Assembly: GCA_900540955.1 (NCBI GenBank)
Contig: UQIF01000006.1
Coordinates: 1-64,000 of the forward strand
From: an uncultured Olsenella sp.
GTDB lineage: Bacteria; Actinomycetota; Coriobacteriia; Coriobacteriales; Atopobiaceae
Direction of reading: 5' to 3'
Length of the DNA: 64,000 bases
The number at the start of each line of letters is the position of its first letter. Positions within the stretch are counted from its first letter, which is position 1. Position numbers and translations under genes: made by a program. Below the pieces are notes generated by a model. That model was not told the DNA's origin and ran no database searches. It saw only the letters and a list, made by a program, of their open reading frames with translations. Positions 16,104-24,009 of the stretch are shown piece after piece.

Positions 16104-18881
16104 ATGGCCATGACACACGACTACATGGACTATCTCAATGAGAAGGTGGGCATTTGCCCCGCCGGCAGCCAAGAGGAGCTCCAAGCGGCCGACACCATCG
16201 CCGACCTCATGCGCCAGCACGATGTCGAGCCGAGTATCGAGGAGTTCGACGCAAAGTCGTTCGGCGGCACCGTGACCGCCCTTTTGTATGCGCTGATGTT
16301 CGTGGGCATCGTCCTCGGGGGCATCGGCGTCTCCGTGCTTACGGTCATCGGGCTTGTGCTCGCCGACGGTCCCGCCGCGCTCTTTATCCTCAAGTACCTC
16401 GGGCATGACTTCATCTCGCCGCTCGGGCCGACCACGCGCAGCCAGAACGTCGTGGCTTTCCACAAGGCATGCGGCCCCAACGTCATCAAGGGCAACCGCC
16501 CCATCGTGATCGTGGCGCACTATGATTCCCCGCACGAGAACGTGCTGCGCACCTCGCCGGTGGCTCCCTACATTCCTCTGATCTGGCGCGTGTCCAAGTA
16601 CTGTGTCCTCGTGGTCGGCGTTTGCATGCTGTTCCAGCCCCTCGCGTTCCTCCCCGAGGTCTTCCGCCGCCTCATGTGGGTCATCGGCATCCTCGCCGCG
16701 CTGCCCCTCGCCGTTCTCGGCGTGGCCGGCGTGCTTGAGCACTTCTCCGACTGCACCGACGGAGCCAACGACAACAAGTCCGGCGTCGCCGCCATGCTCG
16801 GCGTGCTCGAGAACGTGCGTCCCTCCGGCCTGGAGAGCGTCCACGGCGCGGAGACCGTCGACGACGCCGTTGAGGCCATGCAGCAGGCGGCCGAGGCCGC
16901 AGCCGCGCCCGCCGCTCAGCCTGAGGTCCCGGCTGATGGCTTTGCGTCTGGGCAGTGCGGCGGTTCCGAGCCTGCTTCGGCGCCCGAGTCAGAGCCCGAG
17001 GCCGCGCCCGCGCCCGCCGCGTCCGCCCCGGCTCCCGTGGAGACCTATGGCGTCCGCCACGGCGCCGACGTCGTGAAGAGCCTCGGCATGCTTCCCGAGG
17101 GTTGCGAGGTCGAGTACGTGGAGCCCGAGCCGATCGTCGTCGCGGCACCGGCACCGGCACCTGCCGCCGCGCCTGAACCCGCCCGTCCCGCCGCCCGCAC
17201 GCTCGTAGCCCCCACCCCGGCGGCCGCGGACTTTACCGCCTCCGAGGACGACCAGGAGCCCGAGTTCGCCCCTCTTTCCAACGATGACTTCGACGTCGAG
17301 ATGCCCGCGCCGTATGCGGAAGACAAGCCGTCTCCCGTCGAGTCGGTCCTCAGCTTCTTCCGCAGCGCGAAGGATCGCATTGTCTCGGCCGCCAACTCCG
17401 CCGGACAGATGATCGAGTCGCGCCGCGCCGCCGAGGGCGATCGGGACGACTCCCAGGCCGACGACATCCCCGTTGCCGAGTACGAGGAGCTTGGGGAGGA
17501 ACAGCCCGCCGATTCCGCCGACGCTCCCGCGGCGATGCCGACCGACAACCTCATCCCCCTCGAGGGCGAGCCCGAGGCGGAGAAGGAACCCGCGTCCGAG
17601 CAGGACGCCCCCTCGACGACTGCCGTTCTCGCCGCCGACCAGACCGCCTCTGCCACCGCGCGCATCGACACCGCTGCGGATCAGACGGCCGAGGCCACGG
17701 CTGTGTCGGCCCCGCTTTCCGATGCCACCGCCCAGCAGCCCGCAGACGGCGCAAAGAAGGACGACGAGGACGAGTCCGACAACGGCGCCGCCGTCAACTT
17801 CGACGGTCTTTCCGACGGCAAGACCCTCGATCCCGACAACACCGGCCTGACGGCCGAGTCCGACTCCGACGGCACCGCGCCCATGCCGGCGCCCGCCGCG
17901 CCCAAGCCCGCCGCGCCCGATGACCCCGAGTGGGGCAAGTCGACGTTCCGCCCGCAGGCGACCGACGTGGCCCGCCGCGCGACGCTCTTTGATCTGCCCG
18001 ATCCTTCCGCCGCCGGCCACGATCCCTTCGGTACCGACCCCAACGCGCCCAAGGTCTCCAGCGCCAGCTCTTTTACTGCCCCCCAGGGCGGCGTCGTGAC
18101 ACAGGATTCTGGCCAGATGCCCGTTCAGCCCGTTGCGGCGAAGCTCGAGACCATCAGCGCGCCGAGCCCCGAGGCCGACGCCGAGTTCGAGGCGCTCCGC
18201 AACGCGGACGCCAAGCGCGCAGGCGACGGCGTGTTTGGCAAGCTGAAGGGTCTCTTTGGCTCTTCGGATAATTCCAACGACTCCGACAAGCCCGCTAAGC
18301 ACGGCGGCTGGAAGGGCGGAGCCGCGCCGCGTGCCGGCCTGCGCATGGTCGACGACGACTTTGAGGCGGGCATGGCCGAGGGCGCTCCCAGCGAGGCCGA
18401 CCTGCGCGAGGCCGTGCTCGGCCTCGGCGACGACGACCTCATCTCCCACGACATCTGGTTCGTCGCCCTCGGCGCGAGCGACTGCGACCATGCCGGCATG
18501 CGCGCGTTCCTCGCCGAGCACCGTAAACAGATTCGCGGCTCGTTCGTTATCAACCTCGACTCCGTGGGCGCGGGCGACCTCACCATGCTCTCCCGCGAGG
18601 GCCTGCTGATCACCCGCCGCGCCGACCGCCGCATGCTGCGCATGATGAGCACCATCGCCAACGACCTGCACATCCCCATGGGCAAGGCCAAGTACGACTG
18701 GTCCGCGACCGACGCCACCCCGGCGATGCTCTCGAGCCTGCGCGCCATGACCATCATGGGCACCGACGCCTCCGGCTTCCGCGCCTTGTCCTGCACCCCC
18801 GACGACGTGCCCGAGAACGTCGTCCCCGAGCAGGCCGTCGCCGTCGCCGAGGCCGTCACCGAGCTCATCCGCCGCAGCTAG
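16104..18881 (+). CDS. M28-peptidase-like membrane protein with large low-complexity insert
   Basis: 925 residues. The N-terminal part has M28 metallopeptidase features: HYD at 139-141 and GANDNKSG with Asp223, plus two hydrophobic hairpins (about 54-100 and 170-215). Residues about 245-770 are an Ala/Pro/Glu/Asp-rich, probably disordered insert. The peptidase fold resumes at about 780: FVALGASD where the family has the catalytic Glu-Glu (Ser792, Asp793 here), NLDSVG with Asp819, and SCTPDD (Cys897) where a metal-binding His is normal. So the fold is M28-like, but the catalytic glutamate and last His are replaced; it may be a pseudoenzyme. Start 16104 has gaagga upstream; an ATG at 16110 is possible. 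Confidence 0.75.
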   Translation: MAMTHDYMDYLNEKVGICPAGSQEELQAADTIADLMRQHDVEPSIEEFDAKSFGGTVTALLYALMFVGIVLGGIGVSVLTVIGLVLADGPAALFILKYLGHDFISPLGPTTRSQNVVAFHKACGPNVIKGNRPIVIVAHYDSPHENVLRTSPVAPYIPLIWRVSKYCVLVVGVCMLFQPLAFLPEVFRRLMWVIGILAALPLAVLGVAGVLEHFSDCTDGANDNKSGVAAMLGVLENVRPSGLESVHGAETVDDAVEAMQQAAEAAAAPAAQPEVPADGFASGQCGGSEPASAPESEPEAAPAPAASAPAPVETYGVRHGADVVKSLGMLPEGCEVEYVEPEPIVVAAPAPAPAAAPEPARPAARTLVAPTPAAADFTASEDDQEPEFAPLSNDDFDVEMPAPYAEDKPSPVESVLSFFRSAKDRIVSAANSAGQMIESRRAAEGDRDDSQADDIPVAEYEELGEEQPADSADAPAAMPTDNLIPLEGEPEAEKEPASEQDAPSTTAVLAADQTASATARIDTAADQTAEATAVSAPLSDATAQQPADGAKKDDEDESDNGAAVNFDGLSDGKTLDPDNTGLTAESDSDGTAPMPAPAAPKPAAPDDPEWGKSTFRPQATDVARRATLFDLPDPSAAGHDPFGTDPNAPKVSSASSFTAPQGGVVTQDSGQMPVQPVAAKLETISAPSPEADAEFEALRNADAKRAGDGVFGKLKGLFGSSDNSNDSDKPAKHGGWKGGAAPRAGLRMVDDDFEAGMAEGAPSEADLREAVLGLGDDDLISHDIWFVALGASDCDHAGMRAFLAEHRKQIRGSFVINLDSVGAGDLTMLSREGLLITRRADRRMLRMMSTIANDLHIPMGKAKYDWSATDATPAMLSSLRAMTIMGTDASGFRALSCTPDDVPENVVPEQAVAVAEAVTELIRRS

Positions 18882-18884
18882 CTT

Positions 18885-18986
18885 TGGGACAAAAGGGACG
18901 GGGGATTTTGTCCCAAATTGTGGAGCCGCTATGGAGCACGTCGCGGAACCGGTTTTGGGACAAAATCCCCCGTCCCTTTTGTCCCA
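18885..18986. repeat. Perfect 31-bp inverted repeat (REP/MITE-like)
   Basis: Arms 18885-18915 and 18956-18986 are exact reverse complements, each beginning tgggacaaaa and ending ttgtccca, separated by 40 bases. It lies just after the M28-like gene and before tRNA-Gly. The form is that of a miniature inverted-repeat or REP element mobilised by an outside transposase; none is encoded here. Confidence 0.75.
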
Positions 18987-19016
18987 GCTGGCCTTGTGGT
19001 AGACTCAAACAGCTAT

Positions 19017-19091
19017 GCGGGCATCGCCAAGTGGTAAGGCATCAGCTTCCCAAGCTGACATCCGCGGGTTCGAGTCCCGTTGCCCGCTCCA
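19017..19091 (+). tRNA. tRNA-Gly (CCC)
   Basis: Cloverleaf: acceptor gcgggca/tgcccgc, anticodon stem tcagc/gctga with loop ttcccaa giving anticodon CCC (reads GGG), T-loop gggttcgagtcccg, discriminator T and encoded CCA. It is followed by an intrinsic terminator at 19104-19126. Confidence 0.93.
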
Positions 19092-19103
19092 TGCAATCCA
19101 AAA

Positions 19104-19126
19104 GAGCCGCGAAAGCGGCTCTTTTT
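19104..19126 (+). terminator. Terminator of tRNA-Gly
   Basis: Stem gagccgc/gcggctc with gaaa loop, then ttttt. An identical copy lies at 19297-19319. Confidence 0.88.
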
Positions 19127-19319
19127 CGTAGGCTCCTGGAGGGGCAACGGGGCTCGAACCCGAAAGGGCGCGAGCGTAAAGCAAATGCGTAGCATTTGTA
19201 GCGAGCGGGCGAGGCGGCCGGAAGGCCGACGAAGCCAGTGCGCATTCGTTCTTTGAATGCGCGGACGTCCCGTTGCCCGCCCCATGCAATCCAAAAGAGC
19301 CGCGAAAGCGGCTCTTTTT
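19127..19319. repeat. Duplicated tRNA-Gly 3' end and terminator with inverted tRNA fragment
   Basis: The 52 bases at 19268-19319 repeat 19075-19126 (the end of the T arm, the acceptor 3' strand, and the terminator) with one mismatch. Between them, 19136-19161 read on the minus strand as another tRNA 3' end: T-arm ggttcgagcccc followed by an acceptor-like strand and CCA. The spacer also has a small hairpin (gcaaatgc gta gcatttg). No integrase gene remains. This looks like a recombination or att-site scar, or decayed tRNA copies. The second terminator copy could act on transcripts entering the M29 gene. Confidence 0.65.
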
Positions 19320-19373
19320 GTGTCTCGGTTGGGTATACGAACAACGCAAGACAACTGCCGAAAGGACCAAAAC

Positions 19374-20657
19374 ATGGCAACCATTCCCATGACCGACGAG
19401 GAGTGCCGCATCGCGACGGCCGCCCTCTCCGACCAGCTCGACCTCTACGCCAACCTCCTCATCAAGAAGGGCACGGCCCTAAAGCCCGGCCAAGAGCTCG
19501 TGGTCGAGGCTCCCGTCGAGCGCGCCGACTTCGCGCGCCGTGTGGTTGAGCGCGCCTACCATGCCGGCGCCGGTCACGTTACCGTGATCTGGCACGACGA
19601 CGCCGTGACCCGTCTCACCTACGAGAACGTCGAGACCGAGTGGTTCAAGACGACCCCGTCTTGGCAGGTCGAGCAGCTCAACAGCCTTGCCGAGGCGGGA
19701 GCCGCCTTCCTCTTCCTCGAAGGCAGCGATCCTTCTTCCCTCAAGGGCATCGATCCCGCCAAGCCCGCCGCCGCCCGCAAGGCGCGCAACACCCAGTGTC
19801 GCTCGTTCCGCGATGGCATGGATTTCGGCCGCAACGTCTGGTGCATCGCCGGCGTCCCCGTGGCCGCTTGGGCGCGCGAGGTCTTCCCCGGGATGTCTGA
19901 CGCCGAGGCAGTCTATCGCCTGTGGAACCTGATCCTTGCGACCTCCCGCGCCGACGGCGACGACCCCGAGAGCGCCTGGGAGACCCACAACGCCTCCTTC
20001 GAGAAGACCAAGCGCTGGCTCAACCAGCACCACTTCGACGCCCTGCGCTACCGCTCCTCCAACGGCACCGACTTCACGGTGGGCCTGACCGCGGGCCACA
20101 TCTGGGACGGCGGCGCCGGGCGCACCGTCACGGGCACGTCCTTCTTCCCCAATATCCCGACCGAGGAGGTCTTCACCTCCCCGGACCGTAACCGCGCGGA
20201 CGGCGTGGTCTACTCCGCCATGCCCCTCGTGCACTCCGGCCAGGTCATCGACAAGTTCTGGATGCGCTTCGAGGGCGGCCGCGTGGTCGAGTTCGATGCG
20301 GAGCAGGGCCGCGAGTGCCTGCGCAGCATCATCGAGGCCGATGAGAACAGCTGCCGCCTCGGCGAGGTCGCGCTCGTCTCTAAGAACACCCCGATTCGCC
20401 AGAGCAAGACGCTCTTCTTCGACACGCTCTACGACGAGAACGCGAGCTGCCACTTGGCGCTGGGTATGGGCTTCCCCGAGTGCGTCGAGGGCGGCCTTGA
20501 CGTCGATAAGGACGGGCTTTTGGCCATGGGCGTCAACCAGAGCTCCACGCATGTGGACTTCATGATCGGCTCCGACGACCTCAACATCTGGGGCCTGGAC
20601 GCCGACGGCACCCAGACGCCCGTCTTTGTGGGCGGTCAGTGGGCCTGGGAGGAGTAG
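19374..20657 (+). CDS. M29-family aminopeptidase
   Basis: 427-residue cytosolic metalloaminopeptidase of the AmpS/PepS/AmpII (M29) family, which removes N-terminal residues from peptides. Family marks are NIPTEEVFTSPD (metal and catalytic glutamates), AMPLVHSGQVID, ENASCHLALGMGF (His ligand) and SSTHVDFMIGS near the end. Length is normal. ATG at 19374 has gaaagga as RBS. It stands alone between the tRNA-Gly repeat and tRNA-Lys. Confidence 0.92.
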   Translation: MATIPMTDEECRIATAALSDQLDLYANLLIKKGTALKPGQELVVEAPVERADFARRVVERAYHAGAGHVTVIWHDDAVTRLTYENVETEWFKTTPSWQVEQLNSLAEAGAAFLFLEGSDPSSLKGIDPAKPAAARKARNTQCRSFRDGMDFGRNVWCIAGVPVAAWAREVFPGMSDAEAVYRLWNLILATSRADGDDPESAWETHNASFEKTKRWLNQHHFDALRYRSSNGTDFTVGLTAGHIWDGGAGRTVTGTSFFPNIPTEEVFTSPDRNRADGVVYSAMPLVHSGQVIDKFWMRFEGGRVVEFDAEQGRECLRSIIEADENSCRLGEVALVSKNTPIRQSKTLFFDTLYDENASCHLALGMGFPECVEGGLDVDKDGLLAMGVNQSSTHVDFMIGSDDLNIWGLDADGTQTPVFVGGQWAWEE

Positions 20658-20714
20658 GGGGCACCTGCCGCCTCGGTCCGCGCCCGGGTCGTGTTAGAAT
20701 CTAAAACCGCATAA

Positions 20715-20790
20715 GCGCCGTTAGCTCAGCTGGTAGAGCAGGGGACTTTTAATCCCAAGGTCCAGGGTTCGAAACCCTGACGGCGCACCA
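20715..20790 (+). tRNA. tRNA-Lys (TTT)
   Basis: Acceptor gcgccgt/acggcgc, D arm gctcagctggtagagc, anticodon loop cttttaa (anticodon TTT), T arm cagggttcgaaaccctg, discriminator A, encoded CCA. Confidence 0.96.
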
Positions 20791-20800
20791 CCGCATTTGT

Positions 20801-20837
20801 CCGGGTCGTGGCGTATGTTCGCCGCGGCCCGGTTTTT
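20801..20837 (+). terminator. Terminator of tRNA-Lys
   Basis: Stem ccgggtcgtggcg with cgccgcggcccgg, loop tatgtt, then tttttg. Confidence 0.85.
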
Positions 20838-20900
20838 GTTTGGCGTTGTCCGTCAACTTGGTCTCGAATGTTTCCAAAGGGAATCAAACCTCAACGTCTC

Positions 20901-20930
20901 TTGCGCGCTTCTTGCCAGCGGGCCTATAGT
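20901..20930 (+). promoter_or_regulatory. Probable promoter of the argG leader transcript
   Basis: TTGCGC (20901-20906), 18-bp spacer, TATAGT (20925-20930). The transcript would start near 20937, about 300 bases ahead of argG, and would include the small leader reading frame at 21002-21079 and an early hairpin (cccgcg/cgcggg around 20950-20970). Confidence 0.5.
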
Positions 20931-21001
20931 CGGAACCGTTGATTGCAGCCCCGCGTACATATCGCGGGCCACTAGTCTTTAGGGGAGGCGAAAGAAGCCA
21001 A

Positions 21002-21079
21002 ATGATGCGCCACAGCGCTGTTTCGAGCCAGCTGCTCGCCTCTTTCCCCATGAACCGACGCCAGAACCGACGAATCTAG
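21002..21079 (+). CDS. Probable arginine leader peptide of argG
   Basis: A 25-codon reading frame with aggggagg about 15 bases upstream (20982-20988) and a weaker gaaagaagcc nearer. Its last seven residues, RRQNRRI, hold four arginines in codons CGA CGC ... CGA CGA, with one more Arg at position 3. CGA is rare in the neighbouring genes, which mostly use CGC. The position, 155 bases before argG, fits ribosome-mediated attenuation by arginine. Downstream, gcgctgcgcat (21095-21105) is followed by ttgtctttt and can pair with 21005-21018, a candidate long-range terminator stem. The peptide is seen; the mechanism is inferred. Confidence 0.6.
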   Translation: MMRHSAVSSQLLASFPMNRRQNRRI

Positions 21080-21234
21080 CCCGCGATGTCGCGTGCGCTG
21101 CGCATTTGTCTTTTAGGCGTTCCCGCCAAAGATGAGCTATCCGCAACGTCCGGCATCGTCGGGTGTTGTGCTCTGCTGTGACTAACCTGCGTCAACTCAA
21201 ATCCGTGCATTAAGCCAACGAAAGGAAACGAAAA

Positions 21235-22464
21235 ATGGCTGAGAAGGAAAAGGTCGTCCTCGCGTACTCCGGCGGTCTGGACACGTCCGTCATCGTCAAG
21301 TGGCTCCAGGTCGAGAAGGGCCTCGACGTCGTCGCCATCTGCGGCAACGTGGGCCAGGACGAGAAGGACCTCACCTGGATCGAGAAGAAGGCCCTCGACA
21401 TGGGCGCCATCCACTCCGAGGCCGTCGACATGCGCGAGGAGTACGCCGAGAAGTACCTCTCGCACGCCATCAAGGCCAACGCCAAGTACCAGAAGATCTA
21501 CCCGCTGCTCTCCGCGCTCTCCCGCCCGCTGATCTCCAAGCACATCGTGGACATCGCGCACGCCACCGGCGCCAAGTACGTCGCCCACGGCTGCACCGGC
21601 AAGGGTAACGACCAGGTCCGCTTCGAGACCGAGATCCGCGCGCTCGACCCCTCCCTCGAGATCATCGCCCCGGTCCGCGTGTGGGACCTGACCACCCGCG
21701 ACTCCGAGATGGAGTGGGCCGCTGCCCACGACGTGCCGGTGCCCGTCACGCACAAGAAGCCCTACTCCATCGACGACAACCTCTGGGGCCGCGCCATCGA
21801 GTGCGGCGTGCTCGAGGACACCTGGAACGAGCCGCCCGCGGACATCTGGACGATGACCAACAACCTCGAGGACTGCCCCGCCGAGCCCGAGACCGTCGTC
21901 ATCTCGTTCGAGAAGGGCCTGCCTGTGGCCCTCAACGGCGAGAAGATGCCGCTGCTCGACCTCATCATCAAGGCCAACGAGATCTCCGGCCGCAACGGCT
22001 ACGGCCGCATCGACATGGTTGAGAACCGCGTCGTCGGCATTAAGTCCCGCGAGTGCTACGAGTGCCCAGGCGCGCTGCTGCTCATCACCGCGCACGAGAC
22101 CATGGAGCAGATGTGCCTCGACGTGAACACCCAGAAGACCAAGCGCGAGCTCGATGAGCAGTGGGCCGACCTCGTGTACAACGGCCTGTGGTTCAGCCAG
22201 GCCAAACTCGCCATCGACGCCTACAACGAGTTCTGCTCGCAGTTCGTCACCGGCGACGTCCGCATCAAGCTCTGCAAGGGCGGCCTGTTCGTCGACGGCA
22301 TGCGCTCCCCGTACAGCCTCTACGACTACAACCTGGCCACCTACGACGAGGGCGACACCTTCGATCACACCGCCTCCCGCGGCTTCATCGCCCTGCACGG
22401 CCTCGAGTCCCAGACCTGGTCCAAGGTTCAGGGCCCGAAGTCCGGCCTCACCTCGGTCGACTAG
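21235..22464 (+). CDS. argG: Argininosuccinate synthase
   Basis: ATP-dependent condensation of citrulline and aspartate to argininosuccinate in arginine synthesis. 409 residues, with the N-terminal P-loop-like LAYSGGLDTS (9-18), GCTGKGNDQVRFE and the C-terminal MRSPYSLYDYNLATY. ATG at 21235 follows gaaagga. The partner argH lies at 24010, with an unrelated gene between them. The long leader with an Arg-rich small frame suggests arginine-responsive control. Confidence 0.97.
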   Translation: MAEKEKVVLAYSGGLDTSVIVKWLQVEKGLDVVAICGNVGQDEKDLTWIEKKALDMGAIHSEAVDMREEYAEKYLSHAIKANAKYQKIYPLLSALSRPLISKHIVDIAHATGAKYVAHGCTGKGNDQVRFETEIRALDPSLEIIAPVRVWDLTTRDSEMEWAAAHDVPVPVTHKKPYSIDDNLWGRAIECGVLEDTWNEPPADIWTMTNNLEDCPAEPETVVISFEKGLPVALNGEKMPLLDLIIKANEISGRNGYGRIDMVENRVVGIKSRECYECPGALLLITAHETMEQMCLDVNTQKTKRELDEQWADLVYNGLWFSQAKLAIDAYNEFCSQFVTGDVRIKLCKGGLFVDGMRSPYSLYDYNLATYDEGDTFDHTASRGFIALHGLESQTWSKVQGPKSGLTSVD

Positions 22465-22577
22465 GGCTGAGCGGGCCTTTGGGCAAGAAGCCCTTCGCCG
22501 GTGGCGAGTGTCCGTTCGCCGCCAATGAAGGCCCCTTGAAGCGTTCGCCGGCCTGACCGACGCGCTGTGCATCGACA

Positions 22578-22642
22578 ATAACGTGCAAGTTCACGCATAG
22601 AAGTGCCCTTCTTGGCACGTTGAGCGTGAACTTGCACGTTAT
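22578..22642. terminator. 19-bp perfect palindrome after argG
   Basis: Arms 22578-22596 (ataacgtgcaagttcacgc) and 22624-22642 are exact reverse complements around a 27-base spacer, followed by ttctttgc. It can terminate argG and lies just upstream of the gene at 22667. A related palindrome lies on the other side of that gene. Confidence 0.65.
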
Positions 22643-22666
22643 TTCTTTGCAAAGAAGGGCTGCTCC

Positions 22667-23821
22667 ATGAAACTCACCGTCAACGGCCTCGCCGGGCTGC
22701 GGGTCCTGCGCGATCTACGGCGCCGGGACCCGTCGGCCCTGCGGAGGCGCATCGACCCTCCCGCGCCCGACCCCGCCCCGCGCAAGCGCTGGACCGTGGG
22801 CGCGCTTCCGCTCGACGCCCTGCTCCTCTCGGAGCCGCCGACAAAGAAGCACCCGCTCGACGTCGTCGTGCCGAGGTCCGCCCAGCGCCTCGGCGCGGGC
22901 TTCGCGCGAAACACCGTCTACGGCGCCGGTGTCCGCCCCGGCTCCTTCGTCGACGCCGGCAACGGCGTGGCGATTCCCTCTCCGGAGCTCCTGTTCGTCG
23001 ATATGGTCGGCCGCCTGCGGTTTCCCGTCCTCGTGCTTTTAGGCTATGAGCTGTGCGGGACCTTCGGCAGGGACCCCGCCGATCCCATGATGGGGGCGGT
23101 TGCCTTCGGCGTAGAGCCGGCGACCACCGTCGGAAAGATCAGGGAGTTCCTCGGGGCGTGCACGTATCTCCCCGGCAGGGAGGACGCCTACCGAGCGTTG
23201 ACGTACGTGGCAGACAATGCCTGGTCGCCTATGGAGGCGGTTCTTGCCACGATGCTGACACTCCCGCTGACGGAAGGCGGCTACGGCCTAGGCGAGCTGC
23301 GCCTCAACGTCAGACACGAGAACCCTCCCGAGCTCGTTGCCCGGGGATGTCCCGAGTCGCGCGTCCCTGACATCGAGCTCGCGGTCGCGCCGGTCGGGTT
23401 CAACTACGACGGTCGCGGGCACTACGACCTCCAAGCGGTTGCCGCGGCGACGGACGGGCCGGGGAGGGCCGCGGCTATCAAGGACGCACGCAGCAAATAC
23501 GTCGACGACCTGCGCAGAAACCGGGAGCTCATGGCGATGGGCAAGATGATCCTCCCTGTCTGCTCGGAGGACCTGTTTGAGGAGGGTGCCCTCGACGCGC
23601 TGGTGGTCGAGGCGCTTCGCTGCGTCGAGGCGATGGGCGCCGAGGTGCCCGGCTTCGCCATCGGGTATTTGGCGAGCGCGGGCGCCGCAAAGAGGCGGCA
23701 GGAGCTGCTGTGGTCGATGCTGCCCTGGTCCGAGGCGCAGGATTACGCTCGCGAGCTCGAGAAGAAGTCGAGGGCGCTCAAGGAATGGCTCGCGGGCAAG
23801 CGGCCGAAGTGCTCGGTGTGA
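22667..23821 (+). CDS. Unrecognised protein, possible nuclease-like domain
   Basis: 384 residues, no confident family. The N-terminus is Arg-rich and basic; the middle has a helical part (GKIREFLGACTYLPGREDAYRAL). Residues about 225-265 read RVPDIELAV...GFNYDGRGHYD, which recalls the D...E-x-D-G...H pattern of DUF559/Vsr-like PD-(D/E)XK nucleases, but without a clear Lys. The C-terminus is helical and charged (ARELEKKSRALKEW). ATG at 22667 has aagaaggg upstream. The gene splits argG from argH and is bracketed by two related palindromes (22578-22642, 23837-23899), which hints at insertion as a unit. Function unknown. Confidence 0.6.
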   Translation: MKLTVNGLAGLRVLRDLRRRDPSALRRRIDPPAPDPAPRKRWTVGALPLDALLLSEPPTKKHPLDVVVPRSAQRLGAGFARNTVYGAGVRPGSFVDAGNGVAIPSPELLFVDMVGRLRFPVLVLLGYELCGTFGRDPADPMMGAVAFGVEPATTVGKIREFLGACTYLPGREDAYRALTYVADNAWSPMEAVLATMLTLPLTEGGYGLGELRLNVRHENPPELVARGCPESRVPDIELAVAPVGFNYDGRGHYDLQAVAAATDGPGRAAAIKDARSKYVDDLRRNRELMAMGKMILPVCSEDLFEEGALDALVVEALRCVEAMGAEVPGFAIGYLASAGAAKRRQELLWSMLPWSEAQDYARELEKKSRALKEWLAGKRPKCSV

Positions 23822-23836
23822 GGCTGCGCAGGGCGT

Positions 23837-23899
23837 TAACGTACAAGTTTGACGTCTACGGGGCTTCTTTGCGCCCGTTGACGTCAAACTTGCGAGTTA
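23837..23899. terminator. Palindrome after the 22667 gene
   Basis: Arms 23837-23855 (taacgtacaagtttgacgt) and 23881-23899 pair over 19 positions with three mismatches. The core aacgtacaagtt differs by one base from aacgtgcaagtt in the palindrome upstream of the gene. Confidence 0.6.
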
Positions 23900-24009
23900 T
23901 TGGCAAGAAGGGCCGCGGACGTTGCCGCCGCGTTGCCGCGCATGGCGACGGGCGCGGCGGTGCGGTAATCTAGCTGGGACGATTTAACGAGTAGGCACAA
24001 GGAGGGCGC

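Noticed and set aside
19005..19411. Minus-strand coding frames across the tRNA-Gly repeat region
   Set aside because: They run through a tRNA gene and its duplicated fragment, a known source of false proteins.
20791..21234. T-box riboswitch upstream of argG
   Set aside because: No conserved T-box antiterminator sequence is present; the Arg-rich leader frame explains the long leader better.
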